NCBI GenBank assembly: GCA_024102795.1
Contig: JAGFJK010000219.1
Coordinates: forward strand, 1 to 41,320
From: Pirellulaceae bacterium
Lineage (GTDB): Bacteria > Planctomycetota > Planctomycetia > Pirellulales > Pirellulaceae
Reading direction: 5' to 3'
DNA length: 41,320 nt
Part shown: in pieces, positions 18,059 to 27,684 of the stretch
Layout: each line of letters begins with the position of its first letter
Numbering within the stretch: the first letter of the stretch is position 1
The notes under the pieces: model-generated
Told to the model about the DNA's origin: nothing
The model's input: the letters and a program-made list of their open reading frames with translations, nothing else
Databases searched by the model: none
Program-made: the position numbers and the translations under genes

Positions 18059-18685
18059 ATGCTCGGAGCGGAACTTGACGCCGACCGTTATCTCGGCCGG
18101 TTGCGTGAGGAACTTCAGCGGATCGACCAGGCGTCGCTCCAGCGCTGGTCGGACCTGCTGCTGCGGGCCTGGCGGGACGAACGATTCGTGTTCATCTTTG
18201 GCAACGGCGGCTCCGGCACGACCGCCAGCCACATGGCCGAGGACTTGGGCAAGAGCACACTCGACCCGCGGGACCTGCACGACGAGTCGCGCAAGCGCCT
18301 GAAGGTGTTGAGCCTGACCGACAACGCCGGCTGGATCATGGCCGTGGGCAACGATCTGGCCTACGATCAGATCTTCGTGCAGCAGTTGATGAACTACGGT
18401 TCGGCGGGCGACGTCGTGCTGGCCATCAGCGGATCGGGCAACAGCCCCAATGTGCTGCACGCGGTCGACTGGGCCAACCGCCACGGGCTGGTGACCTTCG
18501 GGCTGACCGGCTACAGCGGAGGTCGGCTGCGCGAACTGCAACAGGACGGACTGCACGTGGCGCTGGACGACATGGGCATGGTCGAAAGCATTCACCTGTG
18601 CCTGTTCCACTGGGTGCTGAACGACGTGTACGCTCGGATCAACGCCGTGGGACGCTACGACGGATCGGGAACTCGTCCCGCTTGA
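18059..18685 (+). CDS. SIS-domain isomerase, GmhA/phosphoheptose-isomerase-like
   Basis: 208 aa. One SIS domain with the GmhA signature FGNGGSGTTASHMAEDLGK (residues about 47-65) and the second phosphate loop AISGSGNSPNVL. GmhA turns sedoheptulose 7-phosphate into D-glycero-D-manno-heptose 7-phosphate. Residues unique to GmhA cannot be confirmed by eye, and other phosphosugar isomerases share these loops. A GTG at 18050 is an alternative start. The ROK kinase gene 50 nt downstream suggests a sugar-phosphate pathway shared by both. Confidence 0.8.
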   Translation: MLGAELDADRYLGRLREELQRIDQASLQRWSDLLLRAWRDERFVFIFGNGGSGTTASHMAEDLGKSTLDPRDLHDESRKRLKVLSLTDNAGWIMAVGNDLAYDQIFVQQLMNYGSAGDVVLAISGSGNSPNVLHAVDWANRHGLVTFGLTGYSGGRLRELQQDGLHVALDDMGMVESIHLCLFHWVLNDVYARINAVGRYDGSGTRPA

Positions 18686-18735
18686 CGGGTCTCGGAGCCG
18701 ATCGCCACCGGGTCGATTCGAAAGGCGCACCGCGG

Positions 18736-19770
18736 ATGTTCCTGGGCATCGAGATTGGCGGCACCAAGTTGCAACTGGCGGTCGGCGACGCCCCTGGCGG
18801 GGCGCTGCGGGATATCCGCCGTTTGACCGTGGATCCCGCCTGCGGCGCCGAGGGCATCCTCCGGCAACTGGAACCTGCGATGCTGGAACTGGTCCGGGCC
18901 CACGGCGTCCAGCGGATCGGCATCGGATTCGGCGGACCCGTGGATGGCCGGGAGGGTCGAGTGTTCAAGAGCCACCAGATCGGTGGCTGGGACGGTTTTC
19001 CGCTGGCCATGTGGTGCCAGCAGGTTACGGGACGGCCGGCCGTGCTGGGTAACGACTGCGACGTGGCGGCTTTGGCCGAGGCCCGGCACGGCGCCGGTTC
19101 GGGCTACTCGATCGTGCTTTACGTCACCGTGGGCACGGGGATCGGCGGCGGCCTGGTGATCGACGGACAACCGCATGGCCAGCGGCGGCCGGCGGTGGCC
19201 GAGATCGGGCACCTGCGGCCCGGCGTGCACTGCGACGATCCGGAAGCCACGGTGGAATCGGTGGCCAGCGGCTGGGGCATCGTCGAGGCGATGCGGGCTC
19301 GGATGAGCGGTGAAATCACGCGCCCGTTCGGACCGCTCCGGACGGCCGATCCGCCGCTGGACGCCCGCACCGTGCGCAGGCGGCTGGTCGCGGCCGAACA
19401 GGCCGACCAGCAGTTTGTCGGCGACTTGCGGCGGCGCTGCGACGATGACCTGGACCAACTGACGGCGCAAATCGTCGCGCAGGCGGCGGCCGACGGCAAC
19501 GAAGTGGCGCGGGAAGTCCTGCAACACGCCTGGCAGACGCTGGGCTGGGCCATCGCGCAAGCCATCACCCTGCTGGCGCCGGACGTTGTCGTGGTTGGCG
19601 GCGGCGTGTCGTTGATCGGCGAGAGCGGTTTCTTTTCCCCCTTGCGGCAACAGGTGGAACGGTTCGTCTTTCCCACTCTCTCGAACAGTTACCACCTGGT
19701 ACCCGCCGCCCTGGGAGAGCTGGTCGTTGTCCACGGCGCGGTGGCCCTGGCCGCGGCCGCTCACCGTTGA
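18736..19770 (+). CDS. ROK-family sugar kinase-like protein
   Basis: 344 aa. Actin-like ATPase domain: MFLGIEIGGTKLQLAVG (phosphate 1), GIGFGGPVDGREG, GNDCDVAALAE (catalytic Asp within GND) and VTVGTGIGGGLVIDG. There is no N-terminal helix-turn-helix, so it is a kinase and not a NagC/XylR-type repressor. The ROK zinc motif (GH-X9-CXCGXXGCXE) is reduced to GHLRPGVHCDDPEATVE, leaving one Cys, so zinc binding is probably lost. Acidic and Gln-rich insert near residues 205-240. Candidate substrates are glucose, an amino sugar or a heptose. Upstream isomerase gap 50 nt; next gene 12 nt. Confidence 0.85.
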   Translation: MFLGIEIGGTKLQLAVGDAPGGALRDIRRLTVDPACGAEGILRQLEPAMLELVRAHGVQRIGIGFGGPVDGREGRVFKSHQIGGWDGFPLAMWCQQVTGRPAVLGNDCDVAALAEARHGAGSGYSIVLYVTVGTGIGGGLVIDGQPHGQRRPAVAEIGHLRPGVHCDDPEATVESVASGWGIVEAMRARMSGEITRPFGPLRTADPPLDARTVRRRLVAAEQADQQFVGDLRRRCDDDLDQLTAQIVAQAAADGNEVAREVLQHAWQTLGWAIAQAITLLAPDVVVVGGGVSLIGESGFFSPLRQQVERFVFPTLSNSYHLVPAALGELVVVHGAVALAAAAHR

Positions 19771-19782
19771 GACTCCACGCTG

Positions 19783-21513
19783 ATGCCAGTTGAGCAATCC
19801 AGGCGGATGAAATGGTGGGGCTGGGGCGCCGAGGGCCACGAGTTTAGCGATGCCGACAAGCCCGACCTGTGGCCGTACATCGTCCGGCAGTTGGGCCACG
19901 ACTGGCAACCGGCTCGCCAGCCGCCCGTGCCGCGCAGCTCGATCCGTTTGCCCGATTCCCGCTTGCACGGCCAGCCGTTGCGGCACCTGCGGCAGTTGCT
20001 GGCTGGCGAGCAGCTTCGATTGGACGAGGACGAGCGGCTGGTTCACGCCCTGGGCAAGAGTTTTCGCGATCTGTGGCAGGTCCGGCAAGGCCGGATCGCC
20101 GCGGCGCCCGACGCGGTCGTGTACCCTGGTTCCGAAGCCGACGTGCAGGCGCTGCTCCGCTGGGCAGTCGAGCACGACGTGGTGTTGATTCCGTTTGGCG
20201 GCGGCTCCAACATCGCGGGCTGCCTGGACGCCCACGATCCGCTGGGCCGGCCGGTGGTCTCGCTGGACATGAGCCGCCTCGGCCGAGTGCTCGAAGTCGA
20301 TGCCGCTTCGCGGGTGGCCCGCATCGAGTCCGGCGTGTTCGGACCGGATCTGGAGCGCCAGTTGGCATCGCACGGAATGACGCTGGGCCACTTCCCGGAC
20401 TCGTTCCTGCACTCGACGCTCGGCGGCTGGATCGCCACGCGGTCGGCCGGCATGCAAAGCGACAAGTACGGCAAGATCGAGGACATGGTGCTGGCCCTGC
20501 GCGTCGTCACTCCCGCCGGCACGCTGGTCACTCGGCCCGTGCCGCGCGCCTCGAACGGCATCGACGTCAACCGTCTCTGCATCGGCAGCGAGGGCATCCT
20601 GGGCGTGATCACCGAGGCGACGGTGCAGGTCCACCCGCTGCCACCGGCCACGCTCTGGCAAGGCTACCTGTTCCCGCGGCTTGAATCTGGCCTGGAAGCG
20701 GTGCGCGAGTGTGTGGCCGCCGGTTGCTCGCCCGCCATCACCCGGTTGAACGACGCTCGCAAGACCGCCCTGTCGTTTGCATTCAAGTCACGCCGGGGCC
20801 GAGTGCGGGGCGCGCTGGCCGCGGCGCTCAAGGCCTGGCTGCGGCACGCTCGGCGGTTCCAGTTCGCCGACTGCTGTCTGCTGCTGGTCAAGTTCGAAGG
20901 TACCCGGCGTCAAATCGGGCGGCAGCGGCGACTCGTCAACGGGATCTACCGGCGGTATGGCGCGGTGAGCCTGGGCAGCGAACCGGGCCGGGCGTTCGAA
21001 CGCGGCAAGTTCGATTTCCCGCACTTGCGCGACTGGCTGCTGGACCGCGGCGTGTACGCGGACGTCAGCGAAACGGCCACGGTCTGGAGCAACCTGGGGC
21101 CGCTCTACTCGGCGGTCATGGCGGAGCTGGACCGGGCACTGCATTCGACCCGCTGCCCCGGCTGGACCGGCTGCCACGTCAGCCACACCTATCCCAGTGG
21201 AGCCAGTCTGTACTTCACGTTCGCCTGGGCCGATCGCCTGGAGGCGGCCGAGCAGCACTACGATTGTCTCAAGCGGGCGGCCGAGGATGCCTTTCTGCGG
21301 GGCGGTGCCACGCTGTCGCATCACCATGCCGTGGGCCGCGAGCACTTGCCCTGGATCAGCGACGACATCTCGCCCACCGGCGTCCAGGCCGTGCAAGCGC
21401 TCAAACGGGGACTCGACCCCCGCAACATCATGAACCCCGGCAAGCTGATCCCCGCCAGCCCCGGCGAGGGCCCTCCTGCTGACCCGACTTCATCCGCCGA
21501 GGCTTCGGAATAG
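19783..21513 (+). CDS. FAD-linked oxidase, alkyldihydroxyacetonephosphate-synthase-like
   Basis: 576 aa. The N-terminal MKWWGWGAEGHEF and the C-terminal ATLSHHHAVGREHLPW and GLDPRNIMNPGKL are hallmarks of the AGPS branch of the vanillyl-alcohol-oxidase family. The PCMH-type FAD domain shows PFGGGSNIAG and HSTLGGWIATRSAGMQSDKYGKIEDM. AGPS swaps an acyl for a long-chain alcohol on acyl-DHAP, making the ether bond of ether lipids. Bacterial relatives may instead be D-lactate or glycolate-type dehydrogenases, but the HHH motif favours AGPS. The stop codon TAG is the first triplet of REP-A copy 3. Possible functional link to the CarF-like gene at 30879-31688. Confidence 0.8.
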   Translation: MPVEQSRRMKWWGWGAEGHEFSDADKPDLWPYIVRQLGHDWQPARQPPVPRSSIRLPDSRLHGQPLRHLRQLLAGEQLRLDEDERLVHALGKSFRDLWQVRQGRIAAAPDAVVYPGSEADVQALLRWAVEHDVVLIPFGGGSNIAGCLDAHDPLGRPVVSLDMSRLGRVLEVDAASRVARIESGVFGPDLERQLASHGMTLGHFPDSFLHSTLGGWIATRSAGMQSDKYGKIEDMVLALRVVTPAGTLVTRPVPRASNGIDVNRLCIGSEGILGVITEATVQVHPLPPATLWQGYLFPRLESGLEAVRECVAAGCSPAITRLNDARKTALSFAFKSRRGRVRGALAAALKAWLRHARRFQFADCCLLLVKFEGTRRQIGRQRRLVNGIYRRYGAVSLGSEPGRAFERGKFDFPHLRDWLLDRGVYADVSETATVWSNLGPLYSAVMAELDRALHSTRCPGWTGCHVSHTYPSGASLYFTFAWADRLEAAEQHYDCLKRAAEDAFLRGGATLSHHHAVGREHLPWISDDISPTGVQAVQALKRGLDPRNIMNPGKLIPASPGEGPPADPTSSAEASE

Positions 21514-21540
21514 TCGCCTTTCGCTCCGCGAAAGCAGCGC
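21511..21540. repeat. REP-A copy 3, left edge of the sulfate island
   Basis: TAGTCGCCTTTCGCTCCGCG followed by AAAGCAGCGC, the same as copy 1 but for one base in the tail. It is inverted to copy 4 at 29670-29699. The hairpin lies just beyond the AGPS-like stop and could also act as a 3'-end structure. Confidence 0.85.
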
Positions 21541-21590
21541 GCCCCGCGAGCGGAGTTTCGGCGGAGCCCGGATTATTCACCGGAGGGGCA

Positions 21591-21746
21591 TCATGTGGGG
21601 TCGACCTGGGCCATGAGAGTCTTGCAGTGGCGCAAGTTGCCAGCCCGATTTGCCGGTCCATTTCTCCAGGGGGAAGCAACGGGATGCATCAGGCAGACCT
21701 CGAGTACGATCGGAAGAACTGCGGGGATGTAGAGTGATCGTGGCAT
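21591..21746 (-). CDS. 51-aa ORF at the end of the sulfate/porin operon
   Basis: ATG at 21744-21746 preceded by AAGGAG with 8-nt spacing, the best ribosome site in this part of the window. The product starts MPRSLYIPAVLPIVLEVCLM, a short hydrophobic stretch that could span or enter a membrane, followed by a polar tail with two Cys in all. It lies 76 nt after the porin stop on the same strand. No family recognised. It may be a real small protein or a chance ORF with a good ribosome site. Confidence 0.4.
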   Translation of the reverse strand: MPRSLYIPAVLPIVLEVCLMHPVASPWRNGPANRAGNLRHCKTLMAQVDPT

Positions 21747-21822
21747 AGAACCGCTCCTTGGTTAATAGACATTGAGATGCAGTAAGTGTCCTGCGTGAAC
21801 CTCCTCCATCGGCAGAAATCAA

Positions 21823-23358
21823 TTACCAGTTGAAATCAAACCGCATACCGATGTTGTCTGCATGTGCTGCGCCGAACCGTGCGCCGGCCGTTGTTACCGG
21901 GTGAATCCAGTCACACATCACGCGAGTGCGATCCGACCAGTACCAGTTGAAACCAACCGTCAAGTCGCTGTAATCGCCAGCATCCAAGTTATTGAGGTTC
22001 AAATTCGACCAGCGCGTCTTGAACTCCCACGCCCCCCAGCCGGCACCACCGGGAAAGAGTAGGAAATTCATAAACGGCACATTGCGGCCGAACTGCGCGC
22101 CGTGCTGGCCGAAGCGTTCGTAAATTCGGTTTTCGCCAGTGACGAAGTAGCTTAGGTGGACGTAGGCACCTCCAATCGTCGCCGGCCCGACCGCATCCAG
22201 ATGGACGCTCGACAGGAATGCTTCCGACTGCACCGTCACGGGCCCCCATACAATGGCCCCCTCGATGTTCCCAGTCGTGTATGAGTCTGCGGGGAGACCA
22301 CCCGAGTCGATGAGAAAAGGACCCTGGTTGATCTGCGGGCGGGCACGAAAGCGGGCAAGATCATCGTGGTCATCGGTGTAGAGGACGCCAACGCCCGTGT
22401 GAATCAGATAGCGCCCGTTGGACGGTTCGTCGTAGTAAGGAAGCCACGTAAGGCGTCCACTGACGCGACAGCCCTGGTTGTCATCGAACCGCACCTTGAC
22501 GTTGTCGCTGATGTTGTCGAAGAACATTCCCACGGCCCAGGTCATGTTGCGATCAGGCGTGCAGTTGTAAATCGCCATGCCGATCTCACGGTCCGCCGCG
22601 AAGATGCCTTGCGTGGGAATCGATCGCTCCAAGAAGATGTTGTTGGTGTCATTGGTGACCTGCTCCAGGCTGAACGGGACGAAGAAATTGCCGATCCGCA
22701 TACGGCCGATGCCTGGAATCTCGTTCATCGAGAGATAGGCGTCCTTCACGGCGGCCGTGTAGAATGGGTCCGTGGATTCGCTTCCAGGCTCCAGCGTCAT
22801 CTGCAGGCGGAAGTCATAGACGCCATAACCGGTTCCGTCAGCAACCAACCGCAAACGGCGAAAGGCGACGTAATTCTGATCGCCGTCGATCTGGGGACTC
22901 GCCTGGGCCCAGAGGATTTGGTCGAGCTGCACGTGGCCGCCCAGCTTGACCGTCCACTTTTCCCTGGAGACACCGACCCAATCGTCCGCCGCCGGTTTGT
23001 CCGCCTTGGGGCCGGCTTGTGCCTTTTCGATCGCATCGACACGGCTTCTCAATTCGTTGAATTCGGCAGTTGCTGCGGAGGTGGATTCTGCCGGTGTCGC
23101 GAGGAACTCCGGCGAGCCGGCCGCCCAGCCAGGCCCTGCGGATAGCCGAGTTCGCAGCCACTGTATTTCGGCATCTTGTTGTTCGAGCCGTCGATAGATC
23201 GCCTCCGCATCGACCGGCGGTGGCGGAGTCTGAGCCTCCAGCGACAATGGGGGCGCCATCCACAAGACGACAATCGCGCCAAGCAAGTGCCAATTCGTGA
23301 TGGTTGGCAGCCGGAGCCGTCGGCCTTCCACCGCTGTTTGTTTTCTGACCTGGGTCAT
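21823..23358 (-). CDS. Outer-membrane porin (OprO/OprP phosphate-selective-porin-like)
   Basis: 511 aa. The start ATG at 23356-23358 has AAGGAGGA upstream. An N-terminal hydrophobic signal (LLGAIVVLWMAPPLSLEAQ) is followed by a coiled coil (residues about 50-75 and 96-115, IYRRLEQQDAEIQWLRTRL) and a 16- to 18-strand-type barrel beginning near WTVKLGGHVQLDQILW. It ends in RFDFNW, an aromatic C-terminal residue like a BAM signal. Such porins often pass phosphate or pyrophosphate; its position downstream of a sulfate ABC operon on the same strand suggests sulfate or another sulfur oxyanion. Planctomycete porins of this kind support an outer-membrane-type barrier. The frame is open upstream into the YezD-like segment. 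Confidence 0.85.
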   Translation of the reverse strand: MTQVRKQTAVEGRRLRLPTITNWHLLGAIVVLWMAPPLSLEAQTPPPPVDAEAIYRRLEQQDAEIQWLRTRLSAGPGWAAGSPEFLATPAESTSAATAEFNELRSRVDAIEKAQAGPKADKPAADDWVGVSREKWTVKLGGHVQLDQILWAQASPQIDGDQNYVAFRRLRLVADGTGYGVYDFRLQMTLEPGSESTDPFYTAAVKDAYLSMNEIPGIGRMRIGNFFVPFSLEQVTNDTNNIFLERSIPTQGIFAADREIGMAIYNCTPDRNMTWAVGMFFDNISDNVKVRFDDNQGCRVSGRLTWLPYYDEPSNGRYLIHTGVGVLYTDDHDDLARFRARPQINQGPFLIDSGGLPADSYTTGNIEGAIVWGPVTVQSEAFLSSVHLDAVGPATIGGAYVHLSYFVTGENRIYERFGQHGAQFGRNVPFMNFLLFPGGAGWGAWEFKTRWSNLNLNNLDAGDYSDLTVGFNWYWSDRTRVMCDWIHPVTTAGARFGAAHADNIGMRFDFNW

Positions 23359-23559
23359 GCGATCCTCCTTGATTCGCGACGCGTCCTCCGGTTTCCCAGT
23401 CGGAAACGCTACGAACAATGTTGCGTCTGTGCCTCCCATGATTTGCAACGCCCCGTAGCGCAGCCCTTCGAGGGAATCCTTGATCGGATCTATTTCCACG
23501 TCGGAGACCCCCCGGCGGTTTTCGGAAACGTCGCTTTTGGACGTTTCGGTCGTACTCAC
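23359..23559 (-). pseudogene. YezD-like (DUF2292) segment in frame with the porin
   Basis: A GTG at 23557-23559 (GGAG 9 nt upstream) opens a frame of 67 codons containing IDPIKDSLEGLRYGALQIM, a close match to the start of DUF2292/YezD proteins (helix then RYG.VQI). The second half, normally VHDGRVVQIERTEK, is not recognisable, and there is no stop before the porin ATG. It may be a decayed YezD gene or an N-terminal extension of the porin. YezD genes are typically found with sulfur-assimilation genes, which matches the neighbours here. Confidence 0.4.
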
Positions 23560-23621
23560 GGCGGCGTACTCCACTTAATGATCGCTGGCGCTCCCTTAGG
23601 CGACAGGTCCAGTCCATTGAT

Positions 23622-24698
23622 TCAAATTGCATAATCAGGAACGAACACGCGAGCGTTCTTCGGGTAGACGAACACGTCGTCGCCGTCCGCCAGGTTCAGT
23701 TCGTGAAACCGGTCCAGAGTCAAGTCGACCTGAATGTCTGCGCCGTCGGTCGCCCTCAAGTGGACCTTCGCGACAGAACCGGCGGGATTCAGGCGAACGA
23801 CTCGCGCTGCGAGACTCGGAGCGCCGTTGCGCGAGAGTTTGATGTCCAGTTCGTGCGGACGCATGTAGACCGTCGCCGAACCGTCCCGCGCTGCCGTGTG
23901 TCGCGGATGGTCGAGCGCCAGTTCACCCAACAGCACTCGGCCGCCGCTCACTCGCCCGCGGAAAACGTTAACTTGGCCCAGGAACTCCATCACGAACGGG
24001 GTTGCGGGACGATGAAAGACCTCGTCAGGCGTGCCGACCTGCTCAATGCGAGCCTGGTTCATTACGACGACCCGGTCGGCCACTTCGAGCGCCTCCTCCT
24101 GGTCGTGCGTGACGAGCACGCTGGTCAGATGAATCTCGTCGTGAAGTTTTCGCAGCCAGGTGCGCAGTCCCTGGCGAACCTTCGCGTCCAGTGCGCCGAA
24201 TGGCTCGTCGAGCAGCAGGACCTTCGGTTCCACCGCCAACGCCCGCGCCAGAGCGACGCGCTGCCGCTGGCCACCCGAAAGCTGCGAGGGATAGCGATTG
24301 CCGAAGCCTTCGAGTTGGATGAGTTTCAGCAAGTGATTGACCCGATCCCGAAGCTCTGGGTTCGAGGGACGCTCGTTGCGTGGCCGGACGCGCAGGCCGA
24401 AGGCGATGTTTTCGAAGACTGACATGTGGCGGAAGAGAGCATAATGCTGGAAAACGAAACCGACGCGTCGCTGGCCAACGGAGCGATTCGTCACACTCGC
24501 ATCGTGGAACAGGATTTCGCTGCGCGGATTCGGGTCGGCGGTTTCCAAGCCGGCAATGATCCGCAGCAGCGTCGTTTTTCCCGAACCGGACGGGCCGAGC
24601 AGGGCGACCAGCTCGCCATCGTTGACGCGCAGACTCACGTCGCGCAAAGCTGCAAAGCTGCCGAACGATTTCCCGATGTGCTTGACTTCGATGCTCAT
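23622..24698 (-). CDS. cysA: Sulfate/thiosulfate ABC transporter ATP-binding protein
   Basis: 358 aa, usual CysA length. Walker A GPSGSGKT (residues 35-42), Q-loop in FVFQHYALF, signature [15 protein letters not shown], Walker [13 protein letters not shown] and H-loop [10 protein letters not shown]. The C-terminal regulatory TOBE-type region ([24 protein letters not shown]) is that of CysA. It powers import through CysT/CysW. The ATG at 24696-24698 comes 4 nt after the cysW stop, with GAGG upstream. A longer upstream frame is antisense-like noise. Confidence 0.95.
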   Translation of the reverse strand: MSIEVKHIGKSFGSFAALRDVSLRVNDGELVALLGPSGSGKTTLLRIIAGLETADPNPRSEILFHDASVTNRSVGQRRVGFVFQHYALFRHMSVFENIAFGLRVRPRNERPSNPELRDRVNHLLKLIQLEGFGNRYPSQLSGGQRQRVALARALAVEPKVLLLDEPFGALDAKVRQGLRTWLRKLHDEIHLTSVLVTHDQEEALEVADRVVVMNQARIEQVGTPDEVFHRPATPFVMEFLGQVNVFRGRVSGGRVLLGELALDHPRHTAARDGSATVYMRPHELDIKLSRNGAPSLAARVVRLNPAGSVAKVHLRATDGADIQVDLTLDRFHELNLADGDDVFVYPKNARVFVPDYAI

Positions 24699-24702
24699 GG
24701 AA

Positions 24703-25605
24703 TTATTCCTCTGCCGTTGCCGGCTCAAGTGTCTTCTGTGAATGATGATGCAATCGCGATTCGACAACGCTCTTGGCAGCCAGGGTGACGAGCGCCAATA
24801 GCGCCAACAGGGACGCCACCGCGAACGCAGCGACGAAGTTGTACTCGTTGTAGAGAATCTCGACGTGCAGCGGGACGGTGTTCGTCTTGCCGCGGATGTG
24901 CCCCGATACCACGGATACCGCGCCGAACTCACCCATGGCGCGGGCGTTGGACAAGATCACCCCGTACAACAGCGCCCATTTGACGTTCGGAAGCGTGACT
25001 CGCCAAAAGGTCTGCCAGCCGCTCGCGCCCAACGTGACCGCGGCTTGCTCCTCTTCCGTTCCCTGTTCCTGCATCAGCGGAATCAACTCGCGCGCGACGA
25101 ACGGAAACGTCACGAAGATTGTCGCCAGCACAATTCCCGGCACGGCGAAAATAATCTGAACGCCGTGCGAATCGAGCCAGGGACCCAGCCACCCCTGCAT
25201 GCCAAACAGCAGGACGTAGATGAGCCCGGAGATCACCGGCGACACGGCAAACGGCAAGTCGATCAACGTGATCAACACGCTCTTGCCCCGAAACTCGAAC
25301 TTGGCAATCGCCCACGACGCGGCGAGTCCAAAGGCCAGGTTCAAGGGGACTGCAATCGCCACGGTGATCAGCGTCAGCCGGATCGCCGACAGCGCTGCCG
25401 GGTCGGACAGGCTGGCGAAATAGGCCCCGATCCCCTTCCGTAGCGCCTCGGTAAACACCGCCAGCAGCGGCACGAACAGAAACAGCATGAGAAATCCAAC
25501 CGACAGGCCGATGAGGCTGAGTTTCACCCATAACGGCTCTTCGGTCGCCGCCCGGACCCGAGCTGCTGGCCTGATTGGAATCGCTTTGTTGAGGGTTGCT
25601 TCCAT
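24703..25605 (-). CDS. cysW: Sulfate ABC transporter permease
   Basis: 300 aa with six hydrophobic segments. It has the EAA loop facing the ATPase ([32 protein letters not shown]) and [25 protein letters not shown], which is the CysW hallmark. [21 protein letters not shown] is also typical. The start ATG at 25603-25605 is 2 nt beyond the cysT stop; the poor ribosome site suggests coupled translation. Pairs with CysT to form the membrane channel. Confidence 0.95.
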   Translation of the reverse strand: MEATLNKAIPIRPAARVRAATEEPLWVKLSLIGLSVGFLMLFLFVPLLAVFTEALRKGIGAYFASLSDPAALSAIRLTLITVAIAVPLNLAFGLAASWAIAKFEFRGKSVLITLIDLPFAVSPVISGLIYVLLFGMQGWLGPWLDSHGVQIIFAVPGIVLATIFVTFPFVARELIPLMQEQGTEEEQAAVTLGASGWQTFWRVTLPNVKWALLYGVILSNARAMGEFGAVSVVSGHIRGKTNTVPLHVEILYNEYNFVAAFAVASLLALLALVTLAAKSVVESRLHHHSQKTLEPATAEE

Positions 25606-25607
25606 GA

Positions 25608-26447
25608 CTATGCGACTCCTCGATGACGCTGGCTGCTCCACCACTGCAGCAGATTGATCGCAAGCAAGAGACCGAACGAGGCCAATAGCATGACAGTGGC
25701 AATCGCGGTCGCCCCTGCAACGTCGTACTGCTCCAGCTTGCTGACAATCAGCAGCGATGTGATCTCGGTCTTCATGGGCATGTTGCCGGAGATGAACACC
25801 ACGGAACCGTATTCGCCCAGCGCTCGCGCGAACGACATGGCAAATCCAGTGAGCAGCGCCGGCAACACCGCGGGCAGGATCACGTAGCGAAAGGACTGAA
25901 GCCGACTGGCTCCCAAGCTCGCCGCCGCTTCTTCGTTCTCCTTCTCCAGATCCTCCAGGGCCGGCTGGAGCGTGCGGACCACGAATGGCAATCCGATGAA
26001 GGTCAACGCGATGACAATTCCCAAGGGCGAAAACGCCGCCTTGATTCCCAGCGGCTCCAGGTACTGTCCGATCCAGCCGTTCCGCGAGTAAATCGCGGTC
26101 AACGCAATTCCCGAAACGGCGGTCGGCAGGGCGAACGGCAAATCCACCATCGCGTCCACCAGCCTCTTGCCGGGAAAACGGTACCGGACCAACGTCCAAG
26201 CAACCACGAAGCCGAACAGGGCATTGATCGAGGCAGCAATGAGCGACGCACCGAAAGTCAACTTGTACGAAGCGACCACGCTCGGGCTGCTTACCGTCCG
26301 CCAGAACTCTTCCCAGCCGACGCTCGCCGACTTCAACAAGAGCGCCGTCAGCGGGATCAGGACAATCAGGCTGAGGTACAGCACCGTGTACCCCATCGTC
26401 AGCCCGAATCCGGGCAGAACGCTGTATTTGCGACGGATTGGTTTCAT
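25608..26447 (-). CDS. cysT: Sulfate ABC transporter permease
   Basis: 279 aa with six hydrophobic segments. [24 protein letters not shown] is the family N-terminus; [15 protein letters not shown] and the EAA loop [32 protein letters not shown] follow. [17 protein letters not shown] is diagnostic of CysT/CysU. AAGGAGGG precedes the ATG at 26445-26447. It lies 56 nt after the binding-protein gene, in the order sbp-cysT-cysW-cysA seen in many bacteria. Confidence 0.95.
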   Translation of the reverse strand: MKPIRRKYSVLPGFGLTMGYTVLYLSLIVLIPLTALLLKSASVGWEEFWRTVSSPSVVASYKLTFGASLIAASINALFGFVVAWTLVRYRFPGKRLVDAMVDLPFALPTAVSGIALTAIYSRNGWIGQYLEPLGIKAAFSPLGIVIALTFIGLPFVVRTLQPALEDLEKENEEAAASLGASRLQSFRYVILPAVLPALLTGFAMSFARALGEYGSVVFISGNMPMKTEITSLLIVSKLEQYDVAGATAIATVMLLASFGLLLAINLLQWWSSQRHRGVA

Positions 26448-26503
26448 GGCCTCCCTCCTTTCCTTGTCTCGTTCCGGAGTCGTTTTCAAGGCACTGCTGG
26501 CGG

Positions 26504-27559
26504 TCACTTCCCCGGCACATATATCTGGTCGAATACCCCGCCGTCGTCGAAGTGCGTTTGCTGGACCTTGTGCCAGCCGCCGAAGACTTCCTGGATTGTG
26601 AACAGTTCCACGTCAGGAAACCGTTGCAAATCCCGCGGGTTCGCATGCTCCGGCGACACTGGGCGATAGAAGTGCCTGGCCGCCAGCCGCTGGCCCGCGG
26701 GCGAGTAAAGATGCTCCAGGTACGCCGTGGCGACCTCACGCGTGCCCCGCTGGTCCGCCACCTTGTCCACGACCGTCACCGGCGGTTCGGCCAGGATGCT
26801 GACCGACGGCACGACAATCTCGACCTCGTCCGCTCCGAACTCCTTCACGGCCAGAATGGCTTCGTTCTCCCAAGCCAACAGCACGTCGCCAATTCCGCGC
26901 TGGACGAACGTGGTGGTCGACCCGCGAGCGCCCGAGTCAAGCACCGGGACGTTTCTGTAAAGCGCCGCCACGAAGTCACGAGCCCGCTGCTCATTGCCGC
27001 CAGGCTGCCGCAAGGCGTAACCCCACGCGGCCAGATAGTTCCAGCGGGCTCCGCCGGACGTTTTGGGATTGGGAGTGATCACTGCCACGCCGAGGCGGGT
27101 CAGGTCGTGCCAATCCTTGATGTTCTTGGGATTCCCCTTTCGCACGAGAAAGACAATCGTCGATGTATAGGGGGAACTGTTGTGCGGGAGCCGTTGTTGC
27201 CAGTCCTTGGGAACCAGGTTGGTCTTCTCGGCGATGGCGTCGATGTCGTAGGCCAACGCCAACGTGACCACATCGGCCTTTAACCCGTCGATCACCGCGC
27301 GGGCCTGCTTTCCAGCGCCGCCGTGCGACTGCTCGATGGTCACGTCCTGGCCGGTCTGTGCCTTCCAGTGCTGGCGGAACTCCTCATTGAATTCGGCGTA
27401 CAGTTCGCGGGTCGGATCGTAGGAAACATTGAGGAGTCGAACCGCGGACGCGGTCGCTCGGTTGCTGGACGAAGCGTTCGTCTCCGACTCGTCGCAGCCG
27501 GCAAACAGGATCGTCCCGACAAGCATCACGATCGGCCCGGCAACAGTTCGCATATTCAT
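26504..27559 (-). CDS. sbp: Sulfate-binding lipoprotein of the ABC transporter
   Basis: 351 aa. [22 protein letters not shown] ends in a lipobox (LFAGC, Cys 22), so the protein should be lipid-anchored after LspA cleavage; in E. coli, Sbp and CysP are soluble. The body has the family blocks [59 protein letters not shown] and [18 protein letters not shown], which line the sulfate site. First gene of the operon, 114 nt downstream of the sigma-54 promoter's probable start. AGGGAA precedes the ATG. Confidence 0.95.
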   Translation of the reverse strand: MNMRTVAGPIVMLVGTILFAGCDESETNASSSNRATASAVRLLNVSYDPTRELYAEFNEEFRQHWKAQTGQDVTIEQSHGGAGKQARAVIDGLKADVVTLALAYDIDAIAEKTNLVPKDWQQRLPHNSSPYTSTIVFLVRKGNPKNIKDWHDLTRLGVAVITPNPKTSGGARWNYLAAWGYALRQPGGNEQRARDFVAALYRNVPVLDSGARGSTTTFVQRGIGDVLLAWENEAILAVKEFGADEVEIVVPSVSILAEPPVTVVDKVADQRGTREVATAYLEHLYSPAGQRLAARHFYRPVSPEHANPRDLQRFPDVELFTIQEVFGGWHKVQQTHFDDGGVFDQIYVPGK

Positions 27560-27684
27560 GGTCGATTCCCTGCGTTCAAAATGGTTCTGCATTGACTGGG
27601 GCAGGCCGTGATTCGCGTTGGTGACTCGCTCGAGCCAAGTCTGCGCCAGCACGCGACCTGCGTCGCGGTCCGGCATTCGCCAAG

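Noticed and set aside
18655..20661. 668-codon minus-strand frame
   Set aside because: Antisense to the ROK and AGPS-like genes; a product of high GC, with no recognisable domain.
21511..21540. REP-A hairpin as an intrinsic terminator
   Set aside because: The stem is good, but no T-run follows on either strand, and identical copies occur at gene starts as well as ends.
24703..26739. 678-codon frame that would fuse cysW to upstream sequence
   Set aside because: Only the last 300 codons are CysW; the rest is out-of-frame cysT sequence, and cysT has its own clear start and stop.
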